Positions 8,505-17,596 of a DNA stretch of 64,000 bases are shown here, piece after piece. The DNA is taken from contig JAKQTP010000087.1 in the NCBI GenBank assembly GCA_029563035.1, positions 1 through 64,000 of the forward strand. Reading direction: 5' to 3'. The notes below the pieces were generated by a model, which had not been told where the DNA came from, searched no databases, and saw only the letters and a list, made by a program, of their open reading frames with translations. Source of the stretch: an archaeon (GTDB taxonomy: Archaea > Iainarchaeota > Iainarchaeia > CSSED10-239). The translations under genes were made by a program, and so were the position numbers. Each line of letters begins with the position of its first letter. Position 1 is the stretch's first letter.

Positions 8505-9549
8505 AGTTGTTCTTCCATTTGTGGTAGGGGCCATATTAACTGCTCTATTTGTACAATTTGTTGGGTATGGTGAATTCATTTCTTTAATTAAAAATGTTAA
8601 TCCCTTTTACTTATATCTTGCTATATTCTTCCAAATAGTAAACTTATTTTTTGAATCTTACAAATGGAAACCTATCCTCGAATCTTTAAAACCAAATATA
8701 TCTATGAAAAATGTTTTTATAGCAACTATGATTGGTATTTTCTTTAACAATGTTACCCCTGGTGCTAGAACTGGTGGGGAGCCTATGAAAACTTTTATTA
8801 TTTCACAAGAAGAAAATATCAGTCCTATCGAAACAGTTTTTGCTACAGTAACGGTAGATAGGATCGTTGAATCATTACCTTTTTTTGTTCTTGCTGTTTT
8901 TTCGGTAGCCTATGCCAGTCTTTTTTTTACGGTTAGGTGGGGCATTATTATTATGCTCTCATTCATAATTATTGCATATATAGCCGTGCTACTTGTAGCT
9001 TCGTATATTTGTTTTAATAAAAATGCTGGTGAAAAATTTGTTTTTAAATTTTTAATCATACTTGGAAAGTTCTCCATAAGAATAAAAAAATATGAAGAAC
9101 TTATATTATCAATGGTTGAAAACTTTCATAATCAGTTCCAGTTAATACTAAAAAGTAGAAATAATCTATATAAGTCAATTGGAGCTTCAATAATAATGTG
9201 GATGTGTTGGATATTAAGGACTTATTTTGTATTTTTAGCGTTGGGAAAACAATTAAATCCTGTTTTTGTTGCTCTTGTAACTACAGTGAGCCTTCTTATG
9301 GGATTAATTCCTTTCCTACCGGGCGGTATTGGGATAGTTGAAGTTGTGATGTCAGTATTATACGCAGCCTTAAAGGTAGGAAAAAATGTAGCTGTGACTG
9401 CTACCATTCTTGACAGAATAATATCTTTTTGGCTTGTCTTGGTTTTTACAGGTATTATAACTTCCTACAATCTACCTAAATTTAAAAATATGAAATCTGA
9501 GGCAAGAAATAGAATGATTAACTTTAATAATGATATGGAAACAGATTAA
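8491..9549 (+). CDS. Flippase-like (LPG synthase TM / UPF0104) membrane protein
   Basis: A 352-residue integral membrane protein with about eight hydrophobic segments, matching the lysylphosphatidylglycerol-synthase transmembrane family (PF03706). Typical patterns are TPGARTGGEPMKTF at ~91-104 and LPGGIGIVEVVMS near residue 280. In archaea these proteins are thought to move lipid-linked sugars across the membrane. Overlap with the permease gene and closeness to wecB fit a role in envelope glycan assembly (inferred). Confidence 0.85.
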   Translation: MVEHKVVLPFVVGAILTALFVQFVGYGEFISLIKNVNPFYLYLAIFFQIVNLFFESYKWKPILESLKPNISMKNVFIATMIGIFFNNVTPGARTGGEPMKTFIISQEENISPIETVFATVTVDRIVESLPFFVLAVFSVAYASLFFTVRWGIIIMLSFIIIAYIAVLLVASYICFNKNAGEKFVFKFLIILGKFSIRIKKYEELILSMVENFHNQFQLILKSRNNLYKSIGASIIMWMCWILRTYFVFLALGKQLNPVFVALVTTVSLLMGLIPFLPGGIGIVEVVMSVLYAALKVGKNVAVTATILDRIISFWLVLVFTGIITSYNLPKFKNMKSEARNRMINFNNDMETD

Positions 9550-9621
9550 TATTTAAATAGAGAGGTAAAATATAAATTAATTTTATATACTTTATATAAT
9601 AAATTTGATAAGGTGAATCTG

Positions 9622-10071
9622 TTGAGAGTTAGAGAAGCTTCGTTTAGGGATAGATATAGTATATATGATCTTATTGATAGTTTGCACAACGTTCCTTTAA
9701 AATCTCCGGAAGAAATTTCTAATTTTAATAAAGTACTTACTGAATATATTAAGAATCCCAATATTAAAATTTTTGTTGCTGAGGAGAATTTACTTGACAG
9801 TGTTGAAATCTGTGGATTCTTATCTCTATTCATTAAACCAATACTTTTTTATAGCTACAATGTTTGTCATATTGAAGATATTGTTATTAAAGATGAATAC
9901 AAGGGAAAAGGCGTAGGAGCGGGACTTCTCGAAACGGCAATAAACTATGGGAAAAGAATTAAGTGCAAATATATAACAGTTTCAATTGAGGGTGGCGATC
10001 CTATGACCAAGAGATTTTACAAAGCCTGTGGATTCGCTGAAAACTCTCTTGAAATGAAATACTATTTGTAA
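9622..10071 (+). CDS. GNAT-family N-acetyltransferase
   Basis: A 149-residue protein with the GNAT acetyl-CoA loop DEYKGKGVGAGLLETAINYGK and a C-terminal KRFYKACGFAE. The TTG at 9622 is preferred because AAGGTGA sits 6 bases upstream; a GTG at 9613 would overlap that site. The substrate is unknown. A TATA-like stretch (TTATATACTTTATA) lies ~30-40 bases upstream, so this is probably its own transcription unit. Confidence 0.85.
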   Translation: MRVREASFRDRYSIYDLIDSLHNVPLKSPEEISNFNKVLTEYIKNPNIKIFVAEENLLDSVEICGFLSLFIKPILFYSYNVCHIEDIVIKDEYKGKGVGAGLLETAINYGKRIKCKYITVSIEGGDPMTKRFYKACGFAENSLEMKYYL

Positions 10072-10247
10072 TTTTTATTTATTCGAATTATTATTTATTA
10101 TTTGTATAAGTTAAGGAAGAAATAAATTTGAGTATCTTGTTATCTTTTATCTATGTTTATTCTTGAAATATCTACTGTGCCTATATGGATGTCATTGAAC
10201 GATTTAGAAGATAGTTTTTTATATTCAATTTCCACTTCTGACACAAG

Positions 10248-11372
10248 ATGAATATTGAAGCAATAAAAGATATAATTAACTTAATTAAAAGTGAAGAAAA
10301 ATATAATCTCGACGTTCTGATCGGTGAGGAGCCTCAATTCAGTGATAAAAGATATTCTCCAATCACCCTAAACAAGAATAATGTAAATGAATTCCCTATT
10401 TTTAGTGGGGGTAATAAAATCACTTATATTGATGGCGGGAACATCGATTTATTTTCTTCGCCTTCATTGTATTTAGGACTTGTAAGAATATATTTTAACA
10501 TATTTGAGAATAATAAGATTATTCTACCAAAAAAAATACCCCAAAAATATGAGTTTTATGTTTTTGGTTCATCTTCCGGGAAAGAAAAAGATATTACTTT
10601 TCAATTCAAACTTTTCCCTTTTTCTGAGGATTATCAAATTGATTTTGAAGAAGCAGACAAAACTATTAACTCCCATGATCCAACTATCTCTAATAAAAAT
10701 TTTAGGGCTGAACTAGGGATTGTTTGTAGTATCGCAAGACGATTTCTTGAATGGAAAATCTCAGAATTAGTAATTCAAAATGAACTTGATAAAGGAGACA
10801 TATTAGTGAGAGATGGCTCACTTCAAACTGCAATTACTGGAGAATCTAATTATTCTAAAAAAGCATATCAGGCAGCGGAAAATAAAGAAGTCATTTTTTG
10901 TGGTATTGCAAAAAGATCAAAACTTTACACATCTAAGGGGAGATCTTTATCTTATGCAATAAAATTGTTAGGAAATAAAGTGTGCCCAAAAAAATCATGG
11001 TATTATTATCCAGTAGTTGAAATTACTCATCCAGATCATAGCGCTGAAATGTACTTTGTTAAATTTCATCCCTCGTCAAAATATGTATTTAGATTCGAAA
11101 TTGAAAAAAATATGGCGAAATCTTTAGGAAGGGCGAAAATTGAAGAACTTTTGGGGATAATAGCTTCTAACTCAGTTGATCTTAGATTCCCTGGATACCC
11201 ATATGGACTTGTAGATGCAGATTACATAGCCAGACTCCGAAAGGATGAAATGGAAACTCAGAAAGCGCTTTTTATATCACTCTGTAACGATAAAGATGTT
11301 TTAAAATTTATTGAAGAGAATATTAGTGTAGAAGATGCACATGATGTTTTAGATAAATTACAATGGATGTAG
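10248..11372 (+). CDS. nurA: NurA-domain 5'-3' nuclease
   Basis: A 374-residue protein with the NurA pattern: TYIDGGNID near residue 64 and LVRDGSLQT near 184, the acidic residues that bind Mn2+. It is followed 10 bases later by herA, then mre11 and rad50. The NurA-HerA complex resects DNA ends together with Mre11-Rad50 in archaeal homologous recombination. The ATG overlaps the end of a tiny upstream reading frame (10153-10251) in an ATGA arrangement; that frame may be chance. Confidence 0.88.
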   Translation: MNIEAIKDIINLIKSEEKYNLDVLIGEEPQFSDKRYSPITLNKNNVNEFPIFSGGNKITYIDGGNIDLFSSPSLYLGLVRIYFNIFENNKIILPKKIPQKYEFYVFGSSSGKEKDITFQFKLFPFSEDYQIDFEEADKTINSHDPTISNKNFRAELGIVCSIARRFLEWKISELVIQNELDKGDILVRDGSLQTAITGESNYSKKAYQAAENKEVIFCGIAKRSKLYTSKGRSLSYAIKLLGNKVCPKKSWYYYPVVEITHPDHSAEMYFVKFHPSSKYVFRFEIEKNMAKSLGRAKIEELLGIIASNSVDLRFPGYPYGLVDADYIARLRKDEMETQKALFISLCNDKDVLKFIEENISVEDAHDVLDKLQWM

Positions 11373-11382
11373 GTGTTATAAT

Positions 11383-12912
11383 ATGGACATTGTAGGAAAA
11401 ATTGTATCTGGAGATTTTAGTGGTATAATAATTAGGCAAAAAACTGGAATTGATGTAGAATTAGGGGAATTGCTTGTAACAAGAGAGTGTAATGATTATT
11501 TTATAATGCAAGTTTTTGATGTTTCTTATGGGTCTCAAATACCGGAAAGAATTAGAAGTTTAGCTGCAGGTTTAAAGTTAGAAGAAGAGTCAAATTTATC
11601 ATTTTTGGAAAATGAACTTTCTAATTTTATCCTCATTATTCTAAAGCCAATTCTTTTTGTCAGTCGAAATAAATATCATCTTCCAAAAAGACTGCCGAAA
11701 TTTTTTGCTGCAGTTGAAAGAATCAATGAAGAAGATTTGAAATTCCTTGAGAAACCTAACACGCCACTCTACTTTGGCCAAATAAGGAGTGGATCAAGAA
11801 TATTAAATATTGATGTTTTCCTTAACGGGGAAGATGTGCTAACCCACCATATGCTTATTTCCGCTTCCACAGGCAAAGGAAAATCTAATTTAGTTAAAGT
11901 TCTAACTTATAATTTACTAAATGAAAGCTATGCAGGTTTGTTAATTATTGATCCTCATGACGAATATTATGGTAGGACAAAAAAAGGATTAAAAGATCAT
12001 CCAAATGCTATAAGTAAAATAGTATACTACTCAATTAATCCTCCTCCTGGTGCAAATACACTAATACTTGATTTAAGAACAATTAAACCTTGGCACCTAA
12101 CTGGAATAGTTCCTTTAACAGAAGCACAGATAGAGTGTATATACTTATTTTACAATAGGGATAAAGAAAATTGGATAGAGAATATAGTGCTTGCTGAGAA
12201 AGACGATAACGTTTCCATAGTCACTCTAGATGTGCTTAAAAGAAAATTCAACAATATATTTGGGATATCTTTGGAAAATGGACAATTATCTTTTAGAAAT
12301 AATTTATTTTCAAATACTAGCGGAAGTACAACAATAAAAAATGTTGTTGAATATTTGGAAAAGGGGAAAACTGTTATTTTAGATACATCAAAACTTGGAG
12401 GTGAAGTTGAACTTATGATTGGAGGGATTTTTGCTGAAGGTGTTTTTTCAAAATATCGTGATCTAAGTTTTAAAGGTCATCTTAATGAAAAACCTTGTAT
12501 AAGCATTATCATTGAAGAAGCTCCAAGAGTTCTAGGAAAAGATGTTTTAGATAAGGGAATAAATATTTTTGGTACAATTGCAAGAGAGGGGAGAAAATTT
12601 AGAATAGGACTTGTAGCAATAACTCAACTTCCAAGCTTAATACCTAAGGAGATACTTGCAAATATGAATACAAAAATTATAATGGGAACTGAAATGTCGA
12701 ATGAGAGAAGTGCCTTAATTGATAGTTCTCCCCAAGATATATCTGAAGAATCAAGAAATATAGCAAGCCTTGATATAGGCGAGGCACTTTTGACATCAAC
12801 CTTTTCTAAAATAGCAATACCTCTAAAAGTACCTGACTTTGGTAAGATTATTAAAACCAATGAAAAAATTATAAAAGATAAAACCGTTATAAGAGGGGTC
12901 GACTTAGAGTGA
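11383..12912 (+). CDS. herA: HerA hexameric DNA helicase/translocase
   Basis: A 509-residue protein. The N-terminal ~110 residues form the HAS-barrel. The Walker A motif SASTGKGKSN is near residue 160, Walker B is in SIIIEEAPRVL near 370, and a late ITQLPSLIP segment is typical of HerA. It pumps DNA toward NurA for end resection. Its stop overlaps the GTG of mre11 by four bases (GTGA), so translation is coupled. Length is normal for archaea. Confidence 0.93.
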   Translation: MDIVGKIVSGDFSGIIIRQKTGIDVELGELLVTRECNDYFIMQVFDVSYGSQIPERIRSLAAGLKLEEESNLSFLENELSNFILIILKPILFVSRNKYHLPKRLPKFFAAVERINEEDLKFLEKPNTPLYFGQIRSGSRILNIDVFLNGEDVLTHHMLISASTGKGKSNLVKVLTYNLLNESYAGLLIIDPHDEYYGRTKKGLKDHPNAISKIVYYSINPPPGANTLILDLRTIKPWHLTGIVPLTEAQIECIYLFYNRDKENWIENIVLAEKDDNVSIVTLDVLKRKFNNIFGISLENGQLSFRNNLFSNTSGSTTIKNVVEYLEKGKTVILDTSKLGGEVELMIGGIFAEGVFSKYRDLSFKGHLNEKPCISIIIEEAPRVLGKDVLDKGINIFGTIAREGRKFRIGLVAITQLPSLIPKEILANMNTKIIMGTEMSNERSALIDSSPQDISEESRNIASLDIGEALLTSTFSKIAIPLKVPDFGKIIKTNEKIIKDKTVIRGVDLE

Positions 12913-14165
12913 AATTTTCCCATATGGCCGATCTTCATTTGGGCGGGTGGAGAGAAGATACTTTAAGGGAGGTGGGAATTAAAGCGTTTGAGAAAGCTAT
13001 TGATATTTCTATCGATGAAAATGTTGACTTTATTCTTATTTCAGGGGATCTTTTTGATTCTTCTAATCCTACAATCGATGTTATGGCAAGAGCCGCAAAA
13101 AAACTATACGAGCTTAAACTAAAAGGAATAATTGTATATGTTATTGAAGGTTCTCATGATTTTTCCCCTACGGGTAGAACAATTCTTAAAGTTTTCCAAG
13201 AAGCAGGATTATTAAAACGAGTTACTTCAGGAGAAGAAAAAGAAGGAAAACTAACATTAAAAGGAGTACTAAATGAAAAAACTAAAACTAATATTTATGG
13301 CATACCCGGCCTCAGAGGTAGTTTAGAGAAGGCAACGTATAACTCACTCAATAGAGATGAATTGGAAAAACAAGAAGGTAAAAAAATATTTCTATTTCAT
13401 TCAGCTATTGAGGAATTTAAATCGAATGATTTTTACCACATGGAGTCAATGCCAATATCTTTTCTTCCAAAGGGATTTATTTATTATGCAGGCGGACATA
13501 TCCATGAGAGGGGTGAATTTGAATTAGGAGAATACAAAAATGTAGTATTCCCGGGGGCACTGTTCCCGAATAACATTGATGAGCTTTTATCTTTTAGAGG
13601 AGGGGGATTTTATCTAGTTGAACATAGTGATGGACTTCTTAATAAAACATACATCCCAATTACCATAGCTCCAGTAGTTCTTTTAGAAGTTAAATTGGAG
13701 TGTACTAATCCGATTAATATTGAGGAAAAAGTTAGAAATTCATTAGATAAAACATGCTTAAAAGACAGTATAGTAATTGTAAAATTTAAAGGTAAATTGG
13801 ATGGCAATATTTCAGATATCAATTTTAAGAAGATTAGCTTATTTTTAGAGGATAAAGGAGCACTGTTAGTTAAAAGGGACACTCGAGACATTAAAACTAA
13901 AGAATTTAAAGAAATAAAAAATTCCTCAATGACTAAGGAAAAACTAGAAGAAGAAGTTATAACTCGACATAAAGATCAAATTCTACTTAAAGAATGTCGG
14001 ATGGAGACTGTATCATTTGTAAAGTCTTTTATGAACCTATTGTCTAGAGAAAAAAAAGAAGGCGAAAAAAAGGAAGATTATACAAATTCTGTCCTCAACG
14101 ATTCAATAGAATATCTTTCAAAAAATAATCTTTTGGAGGATTTTAATGAAACTTCTAACACTTGA
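12909..14165 (+). CDS. mre11: Mre11 DNA double-strand-break repair nuclease
   Basis: A 418-residue protein with the calcineurin-like phosphoesterase motifs in order: ADLHLGG (~7), SGDLFDSS (~46) and GGHIHERGE (~198). The third motif, usually GNHD, reads EGSHDFSP here, so Ser replaces Asn. The residues from ~260 on are capping and Rad50-binding regions, and the charged C-terminal helix fits the Rad50-binding segment. The GTG start overlaps the herA stop, and the gene overlaps rad50 by 20 bases. Confidence 0.93.
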   Translation: MKFSHMADLHLGGWREDTLREVGIKAFEKAIDISIDENVDFILISGDLFDSSNPTIDVMARAAKKLYELKLKGIIVYVIEGSHDFSPTGRTILKVFQEAGLLKRVTSGEEKEGKLTLKGVLNEKTKTNIYGIPGLRGSLEKATYNSLNRDELEKQEGKKIFLFHSAIEEFKSNDFYHMESMPISFLPKGFIYYAGGHIHERGEFELGEYKNVVFPGALFPNNIDELLSFRGGGFYLVEHSDGLLNKTYIPITIAPVVLLEVKLECTNPINIEEKVRNSLDKTCLKDSIVIVKFKGKLDGNISDINFKKISLFLEDKGALLVKRDTRDIKTKEFKEIKNSSMTKEKLEEEVITRHKDQILLKECRMETVSFVKSFMNLLSREKKEGEKKEDYTNSVLNDSIEYLSKNNLLEDFNETSNT

Positions 14166-16704
14166 GATGTTCAATATAAGAAGCTACGAACATCAAATAA
14201 TACAATTTCCTGACGGATCTTTTTTACTGTCTGGGGACATTGGATTTGGGAAATCAACAATACTATTGGCAATAGAGTTTGCACTTTTTGGTTTAGGGGA
14301 TATAACAGCATCTTCTCTTTTAAGGAGGGGGGAACGAGAGGGAAAAGTGCGTTTAGAATTTGAACTTGATAGCAAAAATATAGTTGTTAGTAGAGGCCTA
14401 CAAAAAAAAGGAGAATCGATCTCTCAAGTAACGGGATACATTTCTATTGATGGCAATAGAAAAGAAATGACTCCGACTGAACTTAAAGCAGAGATAATAT
14501 CTTTATTGGGTTACCCTAAAGAATTGTCTACAAAACAAAAAAATCCAATATACAGGTATACAGTGTATACCCCTCAAGAGGAAATGAAACAAATTCTATT
14601 GTCTAAACGAGAAGATAGAATGGAAATACTACGAAGAATATTCGGTGTTGATCGTTATAAAATCATAAGAGATAATTCTAATACTTTAAGACTTGATCTT
14701 AAAAGAAAAGCATTTAGTTATGAGCAACTTTCTAGAGGATTAAATGAGAGAAATAATGAATTAAAGGAAATAAAAGAAAAAAAAGAAAGACTAGATAAAG
14801 AAATAGCCGAAATTAATAAATCTCTGAATGAGATTAAAACAAATGAATCTTTTTTTCTTAAAAAGTCTGAAGAGATTGATGAAAAATATATTCGATACCA
14901 AAATCTTTCTAGTGAGATTGCAATAAAAGAATCTGAATACAACACATATGAAAATAATTGCACAAAACTTAATTTAAAATTGAATCAACTTATTTCTGGT
15001 AGAGAAGGCATTGACATAGAAAAAGAGATTCTTATAATTGAAAAAGATAATGTAACAATAATGGAAGAAATAGCAAAATGTAAAGAAATAAAAGAAGAAC
15101 TAAATCGTTATAACATTACTCTAGGGAAAATTGAAGTTGAACTATCAAATAAAAGAGAATCATTTGAGAAAAATTCTAAAGAAATTGCACTGAAAGAGGG
15201 TTTACTTTCCTCCCTCAAAGGAAGTTATGATACGCCCATAGATGAATTAAGAAGGGAAATTGCCATAGCTGAAAAAAATATTGAATATACTTATCAAAAG
15301 AAAGAAGGATTTAACAAAGATCTTGATTTACTAATAAAATCAAAAGAAAGATACAATACAAAAATTTTGGAATATAAAGAAAAAAATTCAATGGCTATAG
15401 GTAGGCTCAAAACGACCGAATCTGATATGTGCTCTTTGAGTAACTTAAAAGGAATTGCACTATGCCCTTTATGCAAGCAAAGTATCTCAGATGAGCACCG
15501 TCAGAATGAAATTAAAAGAATGGATAAAGAAAAAAATAAGCTGTTAATAGATTTAAATCAAACGAACGAATTAATCAAAAAAGTAGAGCTCAAAATAAAA
15601 AAAATTGATAGCGATATAGATAATAAAATAAAAATTATTATTTCTTCTGAAAAAAATAAAATTATAGCCATAGAACAACAAATTAGAGAGACTGAATCAT
15701 TTAATGGCCTATCAAAAGAATTAGATTCTCTTTTTTTGGAAAAGGAACTATTAGAAAAAACAATTGAAAATAAATCAAAAGAGCAAAAACAAATTCTAGA
15801 TGAAATAAAAAAGTTTGCTCTAATAGATACAGAAACATTAGAATTAGAAAGTAGAAAAGATTCTAATCTTGATCTTATAAGGAACTACAAAGAAGCACTG
15901 AGCATAAGAAAAGATATAGAGGTAATGACTAATAATAAGAGCAATTTGTTGAAAGAAATTAATGCCCTACATGAAAGTGTAAAAAAATATTCGGATATTC
16001 ATTCTGAAAAACAAAAGATTAATCAAGAATTAAAACAAATTTCTGATAAAAAGATTAAAAAAGAAAGAGAAGAAGCTGAAAAATCTAAAGAACTATATTT
16101 TTTAGGAAATGATTTACATAGAATAAGTAATGAAATTAAAGAAAAGAAAAAATATACTCAAATTAAAGAAAAACTTGAAAAAATGTCACACTGGATTGAT
16201 AATTATTTCATTAATTTAATGGAAATAATGGAACGAGAGTTTATGGAATCCCTTAGAGTTCAATTTGAATCTTATTTCTCAAAATGGCTTGAAAGTCTAC
16301 TAGAAGGCAATGATATAGAAGCTTTAATAGATGAAGATTTTACCCCAATTTTGAGACAGGAAGGCTTTGATGCGGACTATGATTCATTATCGGGGGGAGA
16401 AAGAACTTCTGTTGCTCTTGCTTACAGGCTAGCCTTAAATAGAGTAATAAACAATTTAATTGATGAAATTAAAACTCAAGATTTAATAATCCTTGATGAA
16501 CCAACAGATGGATTTTCTAGAAAACAGCTTGATAAAGTAAGGGATGTTTTAGATATGCTTGGGATGGACCAAGTGATAATAGTTTCTCATGAACCAGAAA
16601 TTGAAAGTTATGTTGATCATGTCTTAAGAGTAACAAAGAGGGACGGTATATCCAGAATCGAGTGTCAAGCATCTTCTTCTAAACCAACTGTTGGATTATT
16701 ATAA
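14146..16704 (+). CDS. rad50: Rad50 SMC-like ATPase
   Basis: An 852-residue protein. Walker A is GDIGFGKST (~31), long coiled-coil arms run from ~180 to ~730, and a zinc hook CPLC lies at residues 440-443 in the middle. The ABC signature LSGGERTS and Walker B LIILDEPTDG are near the C-terminus. It forms the Mre11-Rad50 complex that tethers and opens DNA ends. It is the last gene of the nurA-herA-mre11-rad50 unit; the next gene starts 40 bases later with its own TATA-like AATTTAAAG. Confidence 0.95.
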   Translation: MKLLTLEMFNIRSYEHQIIQFPDGSFLLSGDIGFGKSTILLAIEFALFGLGDITASSLLRRGEREGKVRLEFELDSKNIVVSRGLQKKGESISQVTGYISIDGNRKEMTPTELKAEIISLLGYPKELSTKQKNPIYRYTVYTPQEEMKQILLSKREDRMEILRRIFGVDRYKIIRDNSNTLRLDLKRKAFSYEQLSRGLNERNNELKEIKEKKERLDKEIAEINKSLNEIKTNESFFLKKSEEIDEKYIRYQNLSSEIAIKESEYNTYENNCTKLNLKLNQLISGREGIDIEKEILIIEKDNVTIMEEIAKCKEIKEELNRYNITLGKIEVELSNKRESFEKNSKEIALKEGLLSSLKGSYDTPIDELRREIAIAEKNIEYTYQKKEGFNKDLDLLIKSKERYNTKILEYKEKNSMAIGRLKTTESDMCSLSNLKGIALCPLCKQSISDEHRQNEIKRMDKEKNKLLIDLNQTNELIKKVELKIKKIDSDIDNKIKIIISSEKNKIIAIEQQIRETESFNGLSKELDSLFLEKELLEKTIENKSKEQKQILDEIKKFALIDTETLELESRKDSNLDLIRNYKEALSIRKDIEVMTNNKSNLLKEINALHESVKKYSDIHSEKQKINQELKQISDKKIKKEREEAEKSKELYFLGNDLHRISNEIKEKKKYTQIKEKLEKMSHWIDNYFINLMEIMEREFMESLRVQFESYFSKWLESLLEGNDIEALIDEDFTPILRQEGFDADYDSLSGGERTSVALAYRLALNRVINNLIDEIKTQDLIILDEPTDGFSRKQLDKVRDVLDMLGMDQVIIVSHEPEIESYVDHVLRVTKRDGISRIECQASSSKPTVGLL

Positions 16705-16743
16705 AATTCAAAAGAAATTTAAAGATTAAATGTATAGTACCAT

Positions 16744-17037
16744 ATGGGGATATTAATGCTTTCAAATATACCTATAAATCTTGATAAAGTAAAAAAAGAA
16801 GACCTAGATAAGGAAATCTTAAGGGCAGGGATAATAGCTGAGTTGGATGCAATAAATCTATATGAACAGCTTGCATCCATGACAACTAATAAAAAAATAA
16901 AAATGATTTTACTAGATATTGCAAAAGAGGAAAAGACTCATGTTGGAGAATTTCAAACCTTATTACTTTTTTTAGACAAACAACAAGCAGAAGAATTGCA
17001 AAAAGGTAAAGAAGAAGTTGAAGAACTAATCAAATAA
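16744..17037 (+). CDS. Encapsulated-ferritin-like (EncFtn-type) protein, stand-alone
   Basis: A 97-residue two-helix ferritin-like protein. IIAELDAINLYEQLAS is followed by the second-helix motif IAKEEKTHVGEF, with the acidic and His residues that bind di-iron in this family. It strongly resembles, from memory, the ferritin-like domain fused to the N-terminus of the Pyrococcus furiosus encapsulin shell. Here it is separate: no shell gene is next to it, and the C-terminus (EEVEELIK) shows no cargo-loading peptide. The ATG at 16756 after GGGGA, giving MLSNIP, is an equally good start. Likely role: iron oxidation/storage or oxidative-stress defence. Confidence 0.8.
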   Translation: MGILMLSNIPINLDKVKKEDLDKEILRAGIIAELDAINLYEQLASMTTNKKIKMILLDIAKEEKTHVGEFQTLLLFLDKQQAEELQKGKEEVEELIK

Positions 17038-17050
17038 TTTTCATGATAGA

Positions 17051-17596
17051 ATGCGCTATTTTTATTCTTTAGAGAGCTCCGATTTAGGAACATTTAGCTT
17101 AGTTTGGAGTGAATCAAATAACAAAATAAAAATTATCAGAGTACTTCTTCCTGAAACTAGGCCCAATTTAATTCTTAAAATAAAAAAAGAATATCCTTCT
17201 GCTAAAAAATCTGATTCGTTAGATGAACTGGCATGTGAAATTAAAAAACTCATTTCAGGTGAAGAGATAAAGTTTAATTTAGATTTATTAGATTTTGACA
17301 TATGCACTGATTTTGAAAAAAAAGTATTAATTGCTGATTACAATATACCAATGGGATATGTAAGTACTTACTCAAGAATAGCAAAATCTATCGGGGTTCC
17401 AAAAGGTGCAAGAGCTGTAGGTAACGCGCTTGCCAATAATCCCTTTCCGTTGATAATACCTTGTCATCGAGTAATACGCTCAGATGGAAGACTTGGAGGA
17501 TTTGGCGGAGGATTAGAAATGAAAAAGAAATTATTAGAAAATGAGGGAATTTTCCTATCTGATGGTAAAATAAATGAAACTAAAATCTATTATTAA
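17051..17596 (+). CDS. ogt: Methylated-DNA-protein cysteine methyltransferase
   Basis: A 181-residue protein. The C-terminal domain has the active-site motif IIPCHRVI (Cys near 138), preceded by VPKGARAVGNALANNPF and the winged-helix start MGYVSTYSRIAK; an RLGGFGGG loop follows. It removes alkyl groups from O6-guanine in a single-turnover reaction. It lies 13 bases after the ferritin-like gene and is probably co-transcribed with it. Its end overlaps the convergent Pol IV gene by 4 bases. Confidence 0.93.
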   Translation: MRYFYSLESSDLGTFSLVWSESNNKIKIIRVLLPETRPNLILKIKKEYPSAKKSDSLDELACEIKKLISGEEIKFNLDLLDFDICTDFEKKVLIADYNIPMGYVSTYSRIAKSIGVPKGARAVGNALANNPFPLIIPCHRVIRSDGRLGGFGGGLEMKKKLLENEGIFLSDGKINETKIYY

